Part shown: one piece after another, positions 18,501 to 26,533 of the stretch
How positions within the stretch are numbered: position 1 is the first letter of the stretch
Layout: each line of letters starts with the position of its first letter
From: Desulfocorpusculum sp964414345
Lineage (GTDB): Bacteria; Desulfobacterota; Desulfocorpusculales; Desulfocorpusculum
NCBI GenBank assembly: GCA_964414345.1
Contig: CAYPWF010000005.1
Span: 1-64,000, forward strand
Direction: 5' to 3'
Length of the DNA stretch: 64,000 bases
The notes under the pieces: model-generated
Databases searched by the model: none
What the model saw: only the letters and a program-made list of their open reading frames with translations
Told to the model about the DNA's origin: nothing
Made by a program: the position numbers and the translations under genes

Positions 18501-18718
18501 CACATGGAGCAATCATTGGTGGGAAAGGTCTTGTCCAGAAGAGCCATGTGTCCGCCTATGGCCGGAGACTCCTCTACAAGAAAGACCTTGAAGCCTGCTG
18601 TGCCCAAATCCAGGCAAGCTTGGATGCCGCTTATCCCGGCCCCCACCACCATCACATCTGCACAATTGGCGGTGGAAAGTTTCTCCAGCAACTTCATCAT
18701 CTCAGAACGGATTTCCAT
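15584..18718 (-). CDS. bamE: BamE, double HdrA-like FAD/iron-sulfur subunit
   Basis: 1044-residue protein made of two HdrA-like halves. The first FAD motif is VVGAGISGIQA near residue 24, followed by [4Fe-4S] motifs CTGCTTCVEYCP (122) and CRICQTVC (176). A central CHCGANIG (474) begins the second half, whose FAD motif is VVGGGIAGMTCA (611). C-terminal ferredoxin clusters are CVGCGACISCC (959) and CKGDGLCNTKCP. In the class II system BamE is thought to be the bifurcating flavoprotein joining BamF-I to BamB-D. It is preceded by a 223-bp gap after bamD that contains a repeat relic. Confidence 0.93.
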   Translation of the reverse strand: MEIRSEMMKLLEKLSTANCADVMVVGAGISGIQACLDLGTAGFKVFLVEESPAIGGHMALLDKTFPTNDCSMCIESPKFIECSRHQNIEIMTYTEVERLEGEPGDFRVTLVKKPRYVLEDVCTGCTTCVEYCPVKVPDPFNQDISKNKAIHIYFSQAIPLVTYIDENCLYLKEKKCRICQTVCKNKAIDFTQKPERVEVKVGAVILSPGYKIVDRQMLERYGYGRFHNVVTSLEYERILCSTGPYEGEIRRASDLKHPRKLAWIHCVGSRTVLPGGNSYCSAVCCTYTQKQVILTKDHDAEAQCTIFHNDIRSYGKDFERFYQRTERLPGIRFVRSYVSVVGENPETKGVRIRYSTFEEGVKEEEFDMVVLSVGLRPPAGAEDLAKIFGIELNEHGFCKTNPGNPIETTRPGIYVSGAFQGPVDIPESVVSASGAGSKCGELLRRRRGKLATERVYPAERDVSQEEPRVGVFVCHCGANIGRVVDVPSVVDYALSLPHVAHAQEQLFSCSSDSAKAIADTIQEKGLNRVIVAACTPRTHEPLFRDTLRMAGINQYFFDMANIREHCSWVHSREKEEATEKAKDIVRMSVARSTMLEPLEEFYLPVDKRALVVGGGIAGMTCALSIAEQGHEVYLLEKEDELGGIARRLHYTLEGIDVQNYLGHLIEKVNRHPLIHVLLGASILGCKGYVGNFTTSVRSQGRMQEIRHGAAVIATGAEEYKPTEYLYGQDPRVLTNIELEELIAKKDERILGAQSIAMIQCVGCRNQERNYCSRICCSHSVKNALLLKELNPALDVYVLFRDMRTYGFREDSYREAAEKGVRFIRYEPQSMPEVEAATEEGRSVLKVSCPDYVLGKKLELSVDLVALAAAVIPSAKTRELAQLFKVNLNPDGFFQEAHVKLRPVDFGADGVYLCGIAHYPKHIPEAVSQAYGAAGRVLTLLSQDRIVASGSVCDVEEQRCVGCGACISCCTYGAIEFRDTPQGRKASVNPVLCKGDGLCNTKCPTGAIFLKHYKDEQVYAQIEGLLFDLEQNLEEEKKATGTGGR

Positions 18719-18787
18719 ATCTCATCCCCTCATGGTTGAAAACCTAGGCCAGAACCATCCAAACCATACCATACGCCAAAGTCCCTC

Positions 18788-18890
18788 ATCGGGGGTTAAA
18801 CCCCAGGCCCTTGTAAGAGCTTCACATTTTCCGACTCAAGCCCAAGCAGAACCGGAAATAAAGCTACCTATGAGCATGGACCATTTTTCA
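18788..18890 (+). repeat. degenerate relic of the 198-bp element inside the bam operon
   Basis: The gap between bamD and bamE keeps the middle of the element: a GGGGGTTAAACCCC hairpin, CGACTCAAGCCCA, AACCGGAAAT and TATGAGCATGGACC line up by eye with the 35311 copy. Both ends are missing or unrecognisable. Confidence 0.4.
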
Positions 18891-18941
18891 TCTTGCCGTG
18901 ACCCCCAAGAAGGCCCAAATCAGGCTCCTGAGCAACACAAT

Positions 18942-20102
18942 CTAAACCACCTCAGCCAAAACTTCGCTGATCTCCTTGATCTCTATCACTTCGCTGTCAG
19001 GCCTGTTGAGCCTGCTGTCTTCGAAATTGGTTATGCAGTAAGGGCAGGAGGTGACCAAGACCCTGGCCCCTGTCTCCACAGCCTGCTGGAGCCTGAGGTC
19101 AGAGAACCTCTCGTTCCTGGGGGTTTCCATCCAGATGCGCCCGCCTCCTCCCCCGCAACACAGGCTGCTTTCCCGCTGGTCGGGCATTTCCAGGAGCTCC
19201 AGCCCTGGTATGCTCTTGAGGATCTGACGGGGCTCCTCGAATACGTTGTTGTGCCTGCCCAGGTAGCATGGGTCATGGTAGGTCACGGATTTAGGGAACT
19301 CCCCTTTTACCTCCAGCCTGCCCTCCTTTATAAGCTCCCAGAGGTACTGGGAAATGTGCACCACCTCCAGGTTCATGCCCAGAGCTGGGTATTCGTTCTT
19401 GAAGGTGTGGTAACAATGTGGGGAGGAAACCAGTATTTTTCTTACTCCATGGTCTACGAAACTCTTGATGTTTTCCCTGGCCAGCCGTTTGAAAAGCTGC
19501 TCGTCGCCTGTTTTTCGGATGCTCTCCCCGCAGCAGTTCTCCTTGGGGCCCAAAATCCCGAAGTCCACCCCGGCCTTGCTGAGGATAGTGGCGGTTGCCT
19601 TGGCCACCTTTTTCAGCCTGGCATCGTAGCTTGGGTAGCAGCAAGCAAAATAGAGGATTTCGGTGCCTTCCTCGTAGCTCTTGACCGGGAGCCCATCTGC
19701 CCAGCGGGCCCTGTTGGCCCTTTCCTCGTTTAGGGGATTGCCCTGTCCAACCAGGCTTGCGCTAACCGTACGAATGGGTTTCACCGGATTAGGGAATATG
19801 CCGTAATCCGTGGCTATCTTGCGAAGCGCCACTCCTGCCTCTATCTGATTAACACCCCTGGGACAGCGCTGGGGACAGGTCCCACAGGTGGTACAGCGCC
19901 AGATCTCCTCCCCCTCTATTTCCGTGAGACCGAAGACCCCTTCGCGGATTATCCTTCGCATGCTGAAACTGGTGACCCGGTTCCAAGGGCATACGGCATC
20001 ACAAAGACCGCATTGATAGCAAAGCCTGAAGGATTCCCCCCCGGATTGCTCTACCAGCTCTATGATCTCCTTGTAAGGCGCCACGGTCTCCACTTCACTC
20101 AT
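18942..20102 (-). CDS. bamD: BamD, HdrD/GlpC-like iron-sulfur subunit
   Basis: 386-residue protein with two N-terminal [4Fe-4S] motifs (CYQCGLCDAVCP near 28-39 and CTTCGTCPQRCP near 70-81) and two CCG domains, CCYPSYDAR...ENCCGES and DPCYLGR...SSLCCGGGG. The CCG domains hold the special cluster of heterodisulfide reductases. It is expected to pass electrons between BamE and the BamBC core. AAGGAG directly abuts the ATG at 20102, so the in-frame GTG three codons later could be the real start. Confidence 0.9.
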   Translation of the reverse strand: MSEVETVAPYKEIIELVEQSGGESFRLCYQCGLCDAVCPWNRVTSFSMRRIIREGVFGLTEIEGEEIWRCTTCGTCPQRCPRGVNQIEAGVALRKIATDYGIFPNPVKPIRTVSASLVGQGNPLNEERANRARWADGLPVKSYEEGTEILYFACCYPSYDARLKKVAKATATILSKAGVDFGILGPKENCCGESIRKTGDEQLFKRLARENIKSFVDHGVRKILVSSPHCYHTFKNEYPALGMNLEVVHISQYLWELIKEGRLEVKGEFPKSVTYHDPCYLGRHNNVFEEPRQILKSIPGLELLEMPDQRESSLCCGGGGGRIWMETPRNERFSDLRLQQAVETGARVLVTSCPYCITNFEDSRLNRPDSEVIEIKEISEVLAEVV

Positions 20103-20213
20103 CTCCTTCCAAGGCAGGCTTCTCGATCAAGAAGCACAGGGGCTCCAGGCCCAAAGAAGCCTTGGCCCTTGTTGCGTGCCCCTCCAGGGTTCAAGGTCAC
20201 TTCCCAGCCACCC

Positions 20214-20762
20214 TCATTCTTTCTTGGAAACTTTCTCACCCGAAACTCTAGCTATGGTCTCTATGACCTTCTCCATACCATATTTTTCCAAGAGGGCTTC
20301 AACACCCATCTCCAGATCCTCGGGCTTGGCATCTTCTTGCCCTTCCTCTTCCCTCTCCTCGTAGGTCAAGGCATCCACCAAACACCACTTCACGCACATG
20401 GGCTCTTTGAGCTCCGGGTCGTCCTCGCACATGTCGCACTTGAGGGGCAGTCCTGAGTCGGGCTCCTTGAAAAGATCCCTGGAAGAGCAGGAGGCGTTAC
20501 AGAAGTTGCATTCCCCGTAGTCCCTTCCGTCTATCACATAAGAATGTCTTCCGGCGCACTCGGCCTCGGCATGATACCCGGCCCTGATAGGCAGAAAAAC
20601 ATTGTCCAGTTCGTCCCTAATCACCCTTATCCTGGATCTGGAAGGGTTGTTGCTGGCGTACTTTGGCGAGGAATGAAAGGCTGAGCAGGCAACCTCGCAA
20701 GCCCTGCAGCCGTTACACTTGTCCACATCAACCTTTATGGATTTTATCTTCTTTTTTTGCAC
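20214..20762 (-). CDS. bamC: BamC, ferredoxin-like electron-transfer subunit of benzoyl-CoA reductase
   Basis: 182-residue polyferredoxin that pairs with BamB in the BamBC core and supplies it with electrons. Cysteine clusters: CNGCRACEVACS near the N-terminus, CNFCNASCSS and CDMCEDDP...CVKWC in the middle. It starts with GTG at 20762, with AAAGGAG 6 bases upstream, which settles the start. The C-terminal ~50 residues are charged and helical. Confidence 0.9.
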   Translation of the reverse strand: MQKKKIKSIKVDVDKCNGCRACEVACSAFHSSPKYASNNPSRSRIRVIRDELDNVFLPIRAGYHAEAECAGRHSYVIDGRDYGECNFCNASCSSRDLFKEPDSGLPLKCDMCEDDPELKEPMCVKWCLVDALTYEEREEEGQEDAKPEDLEMGVEALLEKYGMEKVIETIARVSGEKVSKKE

Positions 20763-20898
20763 CGTCGACTCCTTTCCCGCGGCCCGAGTCTTCCTACAAG
20801 GCCCAAAACTAATCTAAGAGTCTTCCCAGACTTCAGAACCAAGACCCCCTCACGCTGCTTCCAAACTCCTTAGACCCAGCTTCCAAGTCTCACCCCGC

Positions 20899-22863
20899 CT
20901 ACCCCTCCAGAATGCCCCTTTCCACAAAGTCCTGGTAAACATAATCCAAGCCCAGGTTCTGCAAGGTCTCCTTGGTGGGTATACCCTGGCTGTTCCAGCC
21001 CTTGTATCTGTAATATTCCTCCAAGAGCTGGTTCTCATATTCCGGGAATCTCTTTTTCCAGTGATCATCCGGGGGGCGCTCGTCCTGCCTTCTCATGCCT
21101 TTCCTTATGTTTATGGATCTGACCATGTTCCTGACCCTGCTGGCTGCGCTCCAGAGGGAATCCTCGTCCATGTCCAGACCTGTGGCATAAGAGATTAAGG
21201 GCGCCAGGTTGTGGATGTGGTATGGAGGCTTTAGAGGGAAGGAAGAAAGCCCCGCGCAAATCCCTGTGGAATCATCTATATAGTGCATTATCTCCTGCCA
21301 GTCCACCAGGTCGCAGATCACATCCACTGAGGGATAGAAGGGAAACACCTTGCCCTCCTCACCCCACTCCAGGATAAACTCCTTGAATTTCTCCTCTTTC
21401 CCGCTGGGCACATGCACCCAATCCCTCACGAACTCCTCCCTCACGTCCTTGGGCAGAGGGGTCTGGGGTATCTGGCCTTCGATCTGGGTGATATTTATCT
21501 TTTCCCCCGTGGACCACATGAGGAAGTAAATGGGATTCAACATGCCCAGTTTGATGGGGATCTGTTCATGCTTTTTTATGGTGTTGTGGTCAAAGGCTTC
21601 GGCCCCTTTTCCTATGCGGCGGGCCGCCCAATAAACCCCGTCGGCCAGCACATCCCCTATACCCTCTCTTCTCACGATCCTGTCCAGGAGCCAGTTGAAC
21701 TTGCCTTCGGTGTCGGAGGGCATGCCTTCTAGGTCCTTGTCGGTCAAAATCCCCGCCTCGTGAAGCTCCAGGGCAAAGGCCATGACCTGCGGGGTGGAGA
21801 ACCCGTCGACCCCGTACTCCTGGGCACGGCCCGCTATTCTGAGGCCGAAGTCCAGATCGTCAGCCATGGCTGCCATCACGTAGGTCAGCTTGGAGAAGCA
21901 CTTCATGGTGTAAGTGGGATAGCCTGGTATGGAGATGATGCCAGCGCAGCGCACCGGACAGTTGTAACAGCTTATGAGCCTCTTTCTGGCCGACTCCAGA
22001 GTCTCGGTCCATTTTTTCTCCACGTCCTTGTTCCAGAAGTCCTTCCTCCTGTGCCTGGCATTCCCCCAAGCAAAGGCTATGGTGTGCCACTCCTCGTCGT
22101 GCACGGCCATTTCCTGGGGAGAGCCTATCCTGGCCAGAATCGGAGGTACACCCTTCAAGGGATTGTTAGCCCGGTGCTGTATGTATTCCAGTATCTGGTT
22201 GCATATCTCCATAAACTCGGCGGACTTGGCGATGTTAAGATCCTTGGTGCCCCGCACAGCTATGGCCTTTAGGTTCTTGTCCCCCATGATGGCCCCAAGG
22301 CCCAACCTGCTGGCGCTTCCCCTATGACTCTCTATGGAGGAGAAGAAAACCCTGTTCTCCCCAGCCAGGCCTATGGCCATGACCTGGGCTTTGGGCTCCT
22401 TGAGCTCCTCCCTGAGCAGCTCTGCGGTCTCGTAGGTGCTCTTCCCCCTGAGGTGACTAGCATCCCTTATCTCCACCTTGTCGTTGTTTATCCAGATGTA
22501 CACCAGCTCAGGCGACTTGCCCCTGATGACAACCTTGTCATACCCGGCGTACTTCAGCTCTGGAGCCCAAAATCCACCCATCATGGAGTAACCCATGAGC
22601 TGGGTCTGGGGTGAAATGGAGGAAATTATGGTCCGGTTGGCTCCAGGGGCCGGGGTGCCACAGAGGAGCCCTGAGCTGAATATGAGGAGGTTTTCGGGGG
22701 AGAAAGGCTCTACCTCCGGAGGTACCCTGTCCCACAACATCTTGGAATTGGTTCCAAGCCCACCCAGGTAAAGCGGAGTAAGCCTCGGGTCGGTCTCCAC
22801 CCTCTCTATGCTTCCTCTGGACAGATCAATTTCCAGGTTGAACCCTGTCTCGGCATACCTCAT
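20899..22863 (-). CDS. bamB: BamB, tungsten-dependent class II benzoyl-CoA reductase active-site subunit
   Basis: 654-residue member of the aldehyde:ferredoxin oxidoreductase family. In class II reductases this subunit carries the W-bis-pyranopterin cofactor and reduces benzoyl-CoA to cyclohexa-1,5-diene-1-carbonyl-CoA without ATP. Seen here: the AOR N-terminal pattern GGLGTNSKMLWDRVPP, the cofactor-region motif ASRLGLGAIMGDKNLKA, and the [4Fe-4S] motif CYNCPVRC (Cys299, Cys302, Cys306). The assignment to BamB rather than another AOR rests on the next genes being bamC-I, had and, upstream, dch and oah. A promoter-operator lies about 140 bases upstream. Confidence 0.93.
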   Translation of the reverse strand: MRYAETGFNLEIDLSRGSIERVETDPRLTPLYLGGLGTNSKMLWDRVPPEVEPFSPENLLIFSSGLLCGTPAPGANRTIISSISPQTQLMGYSMMGGFWAPELKYAGYDKVVIRGKSPELVYIWINNDKVEIRDASHLRGKSTYETAELLREELKEPKAQVMAIGLAGENRVFFSSIESHRGSASRLGLGAIMGDKNLKAIAVRGTKDLNIAKSAEFMEICNQILEYIQHRANNPLKGVPPILARIGSPQEMAVHDEEWHTIAFAWGNARHRRKDFWNKDVEKKWTETLESARKRLISCYNCPVRCAGIISIPGYPTYTMKCFSKLTYVMAAMADDLDFGLRIAGRAQEYGVDGFSTPQVMAFALELHEAGILTDKDLEGMPSDTEGKFNWLLDRIVRREGIGDVLADGVYWAARRIGKGAEAFDHNTIKKHEQIPIKLGMLNPIYFLMWSTGEKINITQIEGQIPQTPLPKDVREEFVRDWVHVPSGKEEKFKEFILEWGEEGKVFPFYPSVDVICDLVDWQEIMHYIDDSTGICAGLSSFPLKPPYHIHNLAPLISYATGLDMDEDSLWSAASRVRNMVRSINIRKGMRRQDERPPDDHWKKRFPEYENQLLEEYYRYKGWNSQGIPTKETLQNLGLDYVYQDFVERGILEG

Positions 22864-23002
22864 TTCGTCCCCCCACTGTCGAGCTTAGCGCTTTTGCTTC
22901 TTGGAACCTAGGAGCCCCCCGAAAGCAGCTGTTTCAAGCTGTCTTGCGAACCCCTAGGCAGGGCCTCGAACCGGAAAGGCCTGAGACCTCATCACTAAAT
23001 TC

Positions 23003-23057
23003 ATACTAGTCTCTTTGCGACTAGTATCAATCTATCTGGTCCCTGAAAGCTTGTCAA
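23003..23057 (-). promoter_or_regulatory. promoter and inverted-repeat operator upstream of bamB
   Basis: On the minus strand TTGACA (23052-23057) is followed after 17 bases by TAGATT (23029-23034). Directly downstream, covering the expected start site, is a perfect inverted repeat with 9-base arms ATACTAGTC (23003-23011) and GACTAGTAT (23019-23027) around a 7-base spacer. The same core (ACTAGTCTCTTTG...ACTAGT) stands in the same place at the padR promoter. The likely ligand is the PadR protein encoded at 27812-28417. The promoter begins only 26 bases after the activase stop codon. Confidence 0.8.
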
Positions 23058-23082
23058 CACTTTTTTTGATTCCGGAGATGGT

Positions 23083-23979
23083 TCAGGAAGAAAGCTGGAC
23101 CCCATGGGTCTTTTCAAACCTTGGGTTTTTTTCTAAGAGGGACTTGGCAAACACAGCAGCTCCAATGGCCCCGGCCAGCTGCGTGTCGTATCTGGGTTGA
23201 AGGCTCTTGAGTCCCAACTCCCTCTCCACCCGCGCCACAACCCCTGAGTTCTTGGCTATGCCCCCTGTGATGGCGAACTCCCTCTCTACCCCGATCCGTT
23301 CCAGCAGCAGAACCACCCTGCGAGCCATGGCCAAGCAGTAAGCTGCAGCGACCTTTTCCCTGGACCAACCAGATCTAAGGAGCCTTGAGGCCTCGCTCTT
23401 GGCGAACACCACACAAGTGCTGCTCACAGCAGGAGGCTCCTGTTCCACCTTCAGGGAAAGCTCTCCCATCTCCTCAAGGGGAAGGCCCATTAATTCAGCC
23501 AGGACCTCGATCCCCCGGCCAGTGCCGGCGGCACACTTGTCGTTCATGATAAAAGACAGGACCTTTCCTTCCTGGTCACAACGGATTGCTTTACAGTCCT
23601 GCCCTCCCATGTCCAGAATCGTGCGCACCGAAGAGCCGTAAATGAAATTAGCTCCTTTGGCGTGACAGGCTATTTCGGTTACCGTGCGATTCGCAAAGGG
23701 TATGTTGACCCTTCCGTATCCGGTCCCAACGATGTAATGAATCTCTCCTAGGGTTAGGCCTGTGTTCTCCAAGGCCCACTCCATGGCCCTTGTGGCGCTC
23801 TTGGCGCTTTGGGAGCCTGTATGGATGTTGGAGTAACAGTAGAGTTGCCCGTCAAGCATTACTACGGCTTGGGTGCTCACAGAGCCTACATCCACTCCGG
23901 CGGTTATTAGCTTGGCTTTTCTCCAGTCCAGATCAGGGGAGTTCCATCTGACCTCAGCCCATGTTGAAAACCCTGACAT
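23083..23979 (-). CDS. BadF/BcrAD-type CoA-enzyme activase (ATPase), first of two
   Basis: 298-residue ASKHA-fold ATPase of the BadF/BadG/BcrA/BcrD and 2-hydroxyacyl-CoA dehydratase activator family. Such proteins use ATP hydrolysis to push electrons from a subunit-bridging [4Fe-4S] cluster to a partner. Seen: phosphate-1 loop GVDVGSVSTQAVV, ILDMGGQDCK, and the cluster cysteines Cys149 (NDKCAAGTGRGIE) and Cys189 (STCVVFAKSE). Both are kept. AGGAG sits 6 bases before the ATG. No BcrB/BcrC or HgdA/B partner is in the window; the reductase here is the ATP-independent type, so its role is unclear. Confidence 0.88.
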   Translation of the reverse strand: MSGFSTWAEVRWNSPDLDWRKAKLITAGVDVGSVSTQAVVMLDGQLYCYSNIHTGSQSAKSATRAMEWALENTGLTLGEIHYIVGTGYGRVNIPFANRTVTEIACHAKGANFIYGSSVRTILDMGGQDCKAIRCDQEGKVLSFIMNDKCAAGTGRGIEVLAELMGLPLEEMGELSLKVEQEPPAVSSTCVVFAKSEASRLLRSGWSREKVAAAYCLAMARRVVLLLERIGVEREFAITGGIAKNSGVVARVERELGLKSLQPRYDTQLAGAIGAAVFAKSLLEKNPRFEKTHGVQLSS

Positions 23980-24067
23980 GCCTCGCTCCTGCCTTATGCC
24001 TTGCAGCCTGTCTGAGAACCGGCCTTTCTCCCAAGCCGTAATTGGTCACCTGTGGGGATGGCTTACC

Positions 24068-24838
24068 TCAAACCTTCTCAGCCCCGAGGAGCGCTGCCCC
24101 CAAGGCACCTACCAGCTCGGGCTGCTCGGGAACCTTCACCTCAACTCCCAAAAGCCTGCTTAGGGCCTGCACCACCCCAATATTTCTTCCCACACCCCCC
24201 ACCAGCAGCACCTCGGGTTCCACCCCGACCCGCCTCACCATGGAGGCTATCCGCTCGGCAATGGCGTCATGCACGGCCCGAGCCATGTCGGGTTTGGGGG
24301 TGTTGGCGTGCACCAGAGAAATAACCTCGCTTTCTGCGAAAACAGTACACTGGGCATTGATGCAAACCTGCTTTGTGGCCTCCAAGGCCAAAGGGCCCAT
24401 CTCTTCCAGCTTCACCTCCAGGGCCCTGGCCATGGTTTCCAAAAAAACTCCGGCTCCAGCAGCACATCTGTCGTTTATGACAAAATCAACCAGCCTCCCA
24501 CGGCTGTCGGTCCTAAGAGCCCTGGCCTCCTCTGCCCCCACATCTATGACCGTTCTGGCATTGGGGGAAAAATACACGGCTCCTCTGGCATCCGCGCTCA
24601 CCTCGGTTACGGTGTCGTGGTGAAAGCCCACCTGTTGCTTGCCGCATCCAGTGGCCACAACCCTTTGCACCTTTTCCTTTGGGACTCCGGCTACATCCAG
24701 GGCTTCCCCATAAGCCTTTTCCACTGCAGCAGCTGTATCCCCTCCGGCCACAACCAGACTCCAGCCAAGTATCCCAGACTCTCCCAGAATCACAACCTTC
24801 ACAGTTTTGGCTCCGCAGTCCACCCCTGCTGTTATCAT
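24068..24838 (-). CDS. BadF/BcrAD-type CoA-enzyme activase (ATPase), second of two
   Basis: 256-residue paralogue of the neighbouring activase. It has GVDCGAKTVKVV, the adenosine-binding VGGVGRNIGVV, and the two cluster cysteines Cys125 (NDRCAAGAGVFLE) and Cys164 (NAQCTVFAESE). The two proteins differ throughout, as BcrA and BcrD do, so they may form a heterodimer (inference). The ATG at 24838 has AGGAG 7 bases upstream; an earlier in-frame ATG (24886) lacks one. A weak promoter-like pair, TTGTGC and TAATTT with 18 bases between, lies at 24918-24947. Confidence 0.87.
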   Translation of the reverse strand: MITAGVDCGAKTVKVVILGESGILGWSLVVAGGDTAAAVEKAYGEALDVAGVPKEKVQRVVATGCGKQQVGFHHDTVTEVSADARGAVYFSPNARTVIDVGAEEARALRTDSRGRLVDFVINDRCAAGAGVFLETMARALEVKLEEMGPLALEATKQVCINAQCTVFAESEVISLVHANTPKPDMARAVHDAIAERIASMVRRVGVEPEVLLVGGVGRNIGVVQALSRLLGVEVKVPEQPELVGALGAALLGAEKV

Positions 24839-25103
24839 CCCAGCGCTCCTGAATCCAAGCCTAACCCCCCCAAGCCCCATCCGCAAAGAAAGAGAAAAAC
24901 CCGGTCATCCCAAAAAGAAATTATCACCGGCCCAGGTTCCTGCACAAGCTAAGAGGTCACATTTTTTCACCTACAGATAATCAGGCTCCATTCTCCTGGG
25001 GAGGCACGGCCCCCATTTCAGGGGGCTTGAGCGACCTGTATCTTTTTTTCCGAAAAGAAAACCTGTCAAGGGAATCGGCCGGGCCTAAGAACACAGGTAC
25101 CCA

Positions 25104-25595
25104 CTAGTCCAGATCCACCTGAGTCTTGCACTTGTTGCACCTCATGGCCCCACGGAAAAGCTTCTGGCCGCATTGGGGGCAAAGGTACCTGGCTTCCTCA
25201 TCCTGGACCCACTTCTCGGTTCCTACTTCCCGCCAATAAGGAATGGCCCTCAAGATCACCCTCTTGCCCACGCTCATGGGGAAATTCTCTATGTGCGTGC
25301 AGGGGAACTCATCACATTGGTGGCAGCCCTGGTAACCTTTCTTCTGGGTGCAGGACCTGATCTCACACTTTTTGCAGTATATGAACTGATCCTGGGAAAG
25401 GCACCCCTGGCATCTGATCTCATCTGGGGTTAGCCTCTCGCTGTTGGGGAGGGTGCCCTTTCCAGGGGAGTTACCCTTGTAAAGCTCAACCAGTTTCTCT
25501 TTGAGCTTCTGGTTATTGTCCCTATGTGCAATGTAGATGGCACAGACCCCACAGTAGAGCCCGCACGGAGCCAGAAAATTCGGGTTCACTTCCAT
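25104..25595 (-). CDS. DUF3795-type cysteine-rich protein
   Basis: 163-residue protein with the DUF3795 pattern: an N-terminal CGLYCGVC, then CQGC, CKKCEIRSC and CHQCDEFPC. A separate zinc-ribbon-like C-terminus has CPQCGQKLF and CNKCKT. The function of the family is not known to me; the many cysteines suggest metal or cluster binding. The ATG at 25595 is preferred because the 61 codons upstream in frame lie between genes and look non-coding. Its position between dch and the activases suggests a role with the reductase or its metal centres (inference). Confidence 0.8.
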   Translation of the reverse strand: MEVNPNFLAPCGLYCGVCAIYIAHRDNNQKLKEKLVELYKGNSPGKGTLPNSERLTPDEIRCQGCLSQDQFIYCKKCEIRSCTQKKGYQGCHQCDEFPCTHIENFPMSVGKRVILRAIPYWREVGTEKWVQDEEARYLCPQCGQKLFRGAMRCNKCKTQVDLD

Positions 25596-25716
25596 GGCAT
25601 GCCCCCCTTGCTGTTCCTTTTTCTGGAACTGACTGGGTCCTTTTGGCACTGGGCTGCGAGCCGAAGGCCTGAGGCCCGAGGGCTGAATCAGATGCTCCCC
25701 ATTGCCTCGGCCTATC

Positions 25717-26487
25717 TCAGCTCTCTTTCCAGACAGGCTCCCGCTTATCCAAAAAAGCCTGGAGCCCTTCGCGGGCATCCTGGGTACTCATGAGCTCCTT
25801 GAGATAGATCTCCTCGATACGGCCGAGTCCCTTTTCCCCCTGGGTGTCCCAGCCCTCTACCATTGCCTTTCGGGCCAGTCTGAGCACGACCCCGCTTAGC
25901 TTCCCGAAGCGGGAAACCCAAGCCTGGGCCTCTGCCTGGAGTTGATCCTGTGGGACTACCTTGTTCACAAGCCCTATCTGAAGGGCCTCCTGGGCTGTGA
26001 CCGTCTCCCCTGATAAAACAAGCTCCATGGCCTTTTTCCTGCCGATGATCCTGGGGAAGGCCAGCGCAGCTATGGGGGGGAAGACACCGACTTGGATCTC
26101 TGGCTGGCCGAAACGCGCCTTGTCGCTGGCCAGCACCATGTCGCAATAAGTGGCCAGCTCGCATCCTCCACCCAGGGCCGCCCCTTGCACCACGGCCAGG
26201 CTGGGCACCCCCAGGGAGTCCAGACGGCGAAAGATCCCGTGGAAGACACGAATCATGTGCTCGGCCTTGTCCCCCAGATGGTCCGCCACTTCCACACCCA
26301 CAGAGAAGGCCTTCCCCTCGGCTTGGAAAACCAGCAGATTGGGGGGAGAACTCACGAGGCTATCCAAGGCTCGGATTATCTCCTCCATCATCTGGATGTT
26401 CATCCAGTTAAGAGGGGGCCTCTTCAAGGTAATCCAGGCCGCCTTTTCCTTAAGCTCCACTCCGATGAACTCGAACCCCTCCTTCAC
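25717..26487 (-). CDS. dch: cyclohexa-1,5-diene-1-carbonyl-CoA hydratase
   Basis: Crotonase-fold enzyme that adds water to cyclohexa-1,5-diene-1-carbonyl-CoA, giving 6-hydroxycyclohex-1-ene-1-carbonyl-CoA. The product has 256 residues, the normal length. Oxyanion-hole segments are KAFSVGVEV and GAALGGGCELATYCD, followed by RFGQPEIQVGVFPP and the C-terminal half. It starts with GTG at 26487, with GGAGG 7 bases upstream. It follows oah after an 83-bp gap that contains a terminator-like hairpin. The name relies on the combination with oah, had and bamB-I. Confidence 0.9.
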   Translation of the reverse strand: MKEGFEFIGVELKEKAAWITLKRPPLNWMNIQMMEEIIRALDSLVSSPPNLLVFQAEGKAFSVGVEVADHLGDKAEHMIRVFHGIFRRLDSLGVPSLAVVQGAALGGGCELATYCDMVLASDKARFGQPEIQVGVFPPIAALAFPRIIGRKKAMELVLSGETVTAQEALQIGLVNKVVPQDQLQAEAQAWVSRFGKLSGVVLRLARKAMVEGWDTQGEKGLGRIEEIYLKELMSTQDAREGLQAFLDKREPVWKES

Positions 26488-26533
26488 CCTTGCACCTCCT
26501 GTCCCTGAAGAGAAACCAGCACCGGAAAACCAA

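Noticed and set aside
18447..19733. A 428-codon open frame on the plus strand opposite bamD and the start of bamE
   Set aside because: It is antisense to genes with full iron-sulfur and FAD motifs, runs through an intergenic gap and shows no protein-like motif; long antisense frames are expected at this GC content.
23083..24838. Naming the two ATPases bcrA/bcrD or badF/badG
   Set aside because: The class I catalytic subunits are not present and the short lengths and motifs only support the broader activase family.
25111..25118. CACTAGTC near the DUF3795 stop codon, similar to half of the PadR operator
   Set aside because: Only one arm is present, no second arm at the proper distance and no promoter boxes around it.
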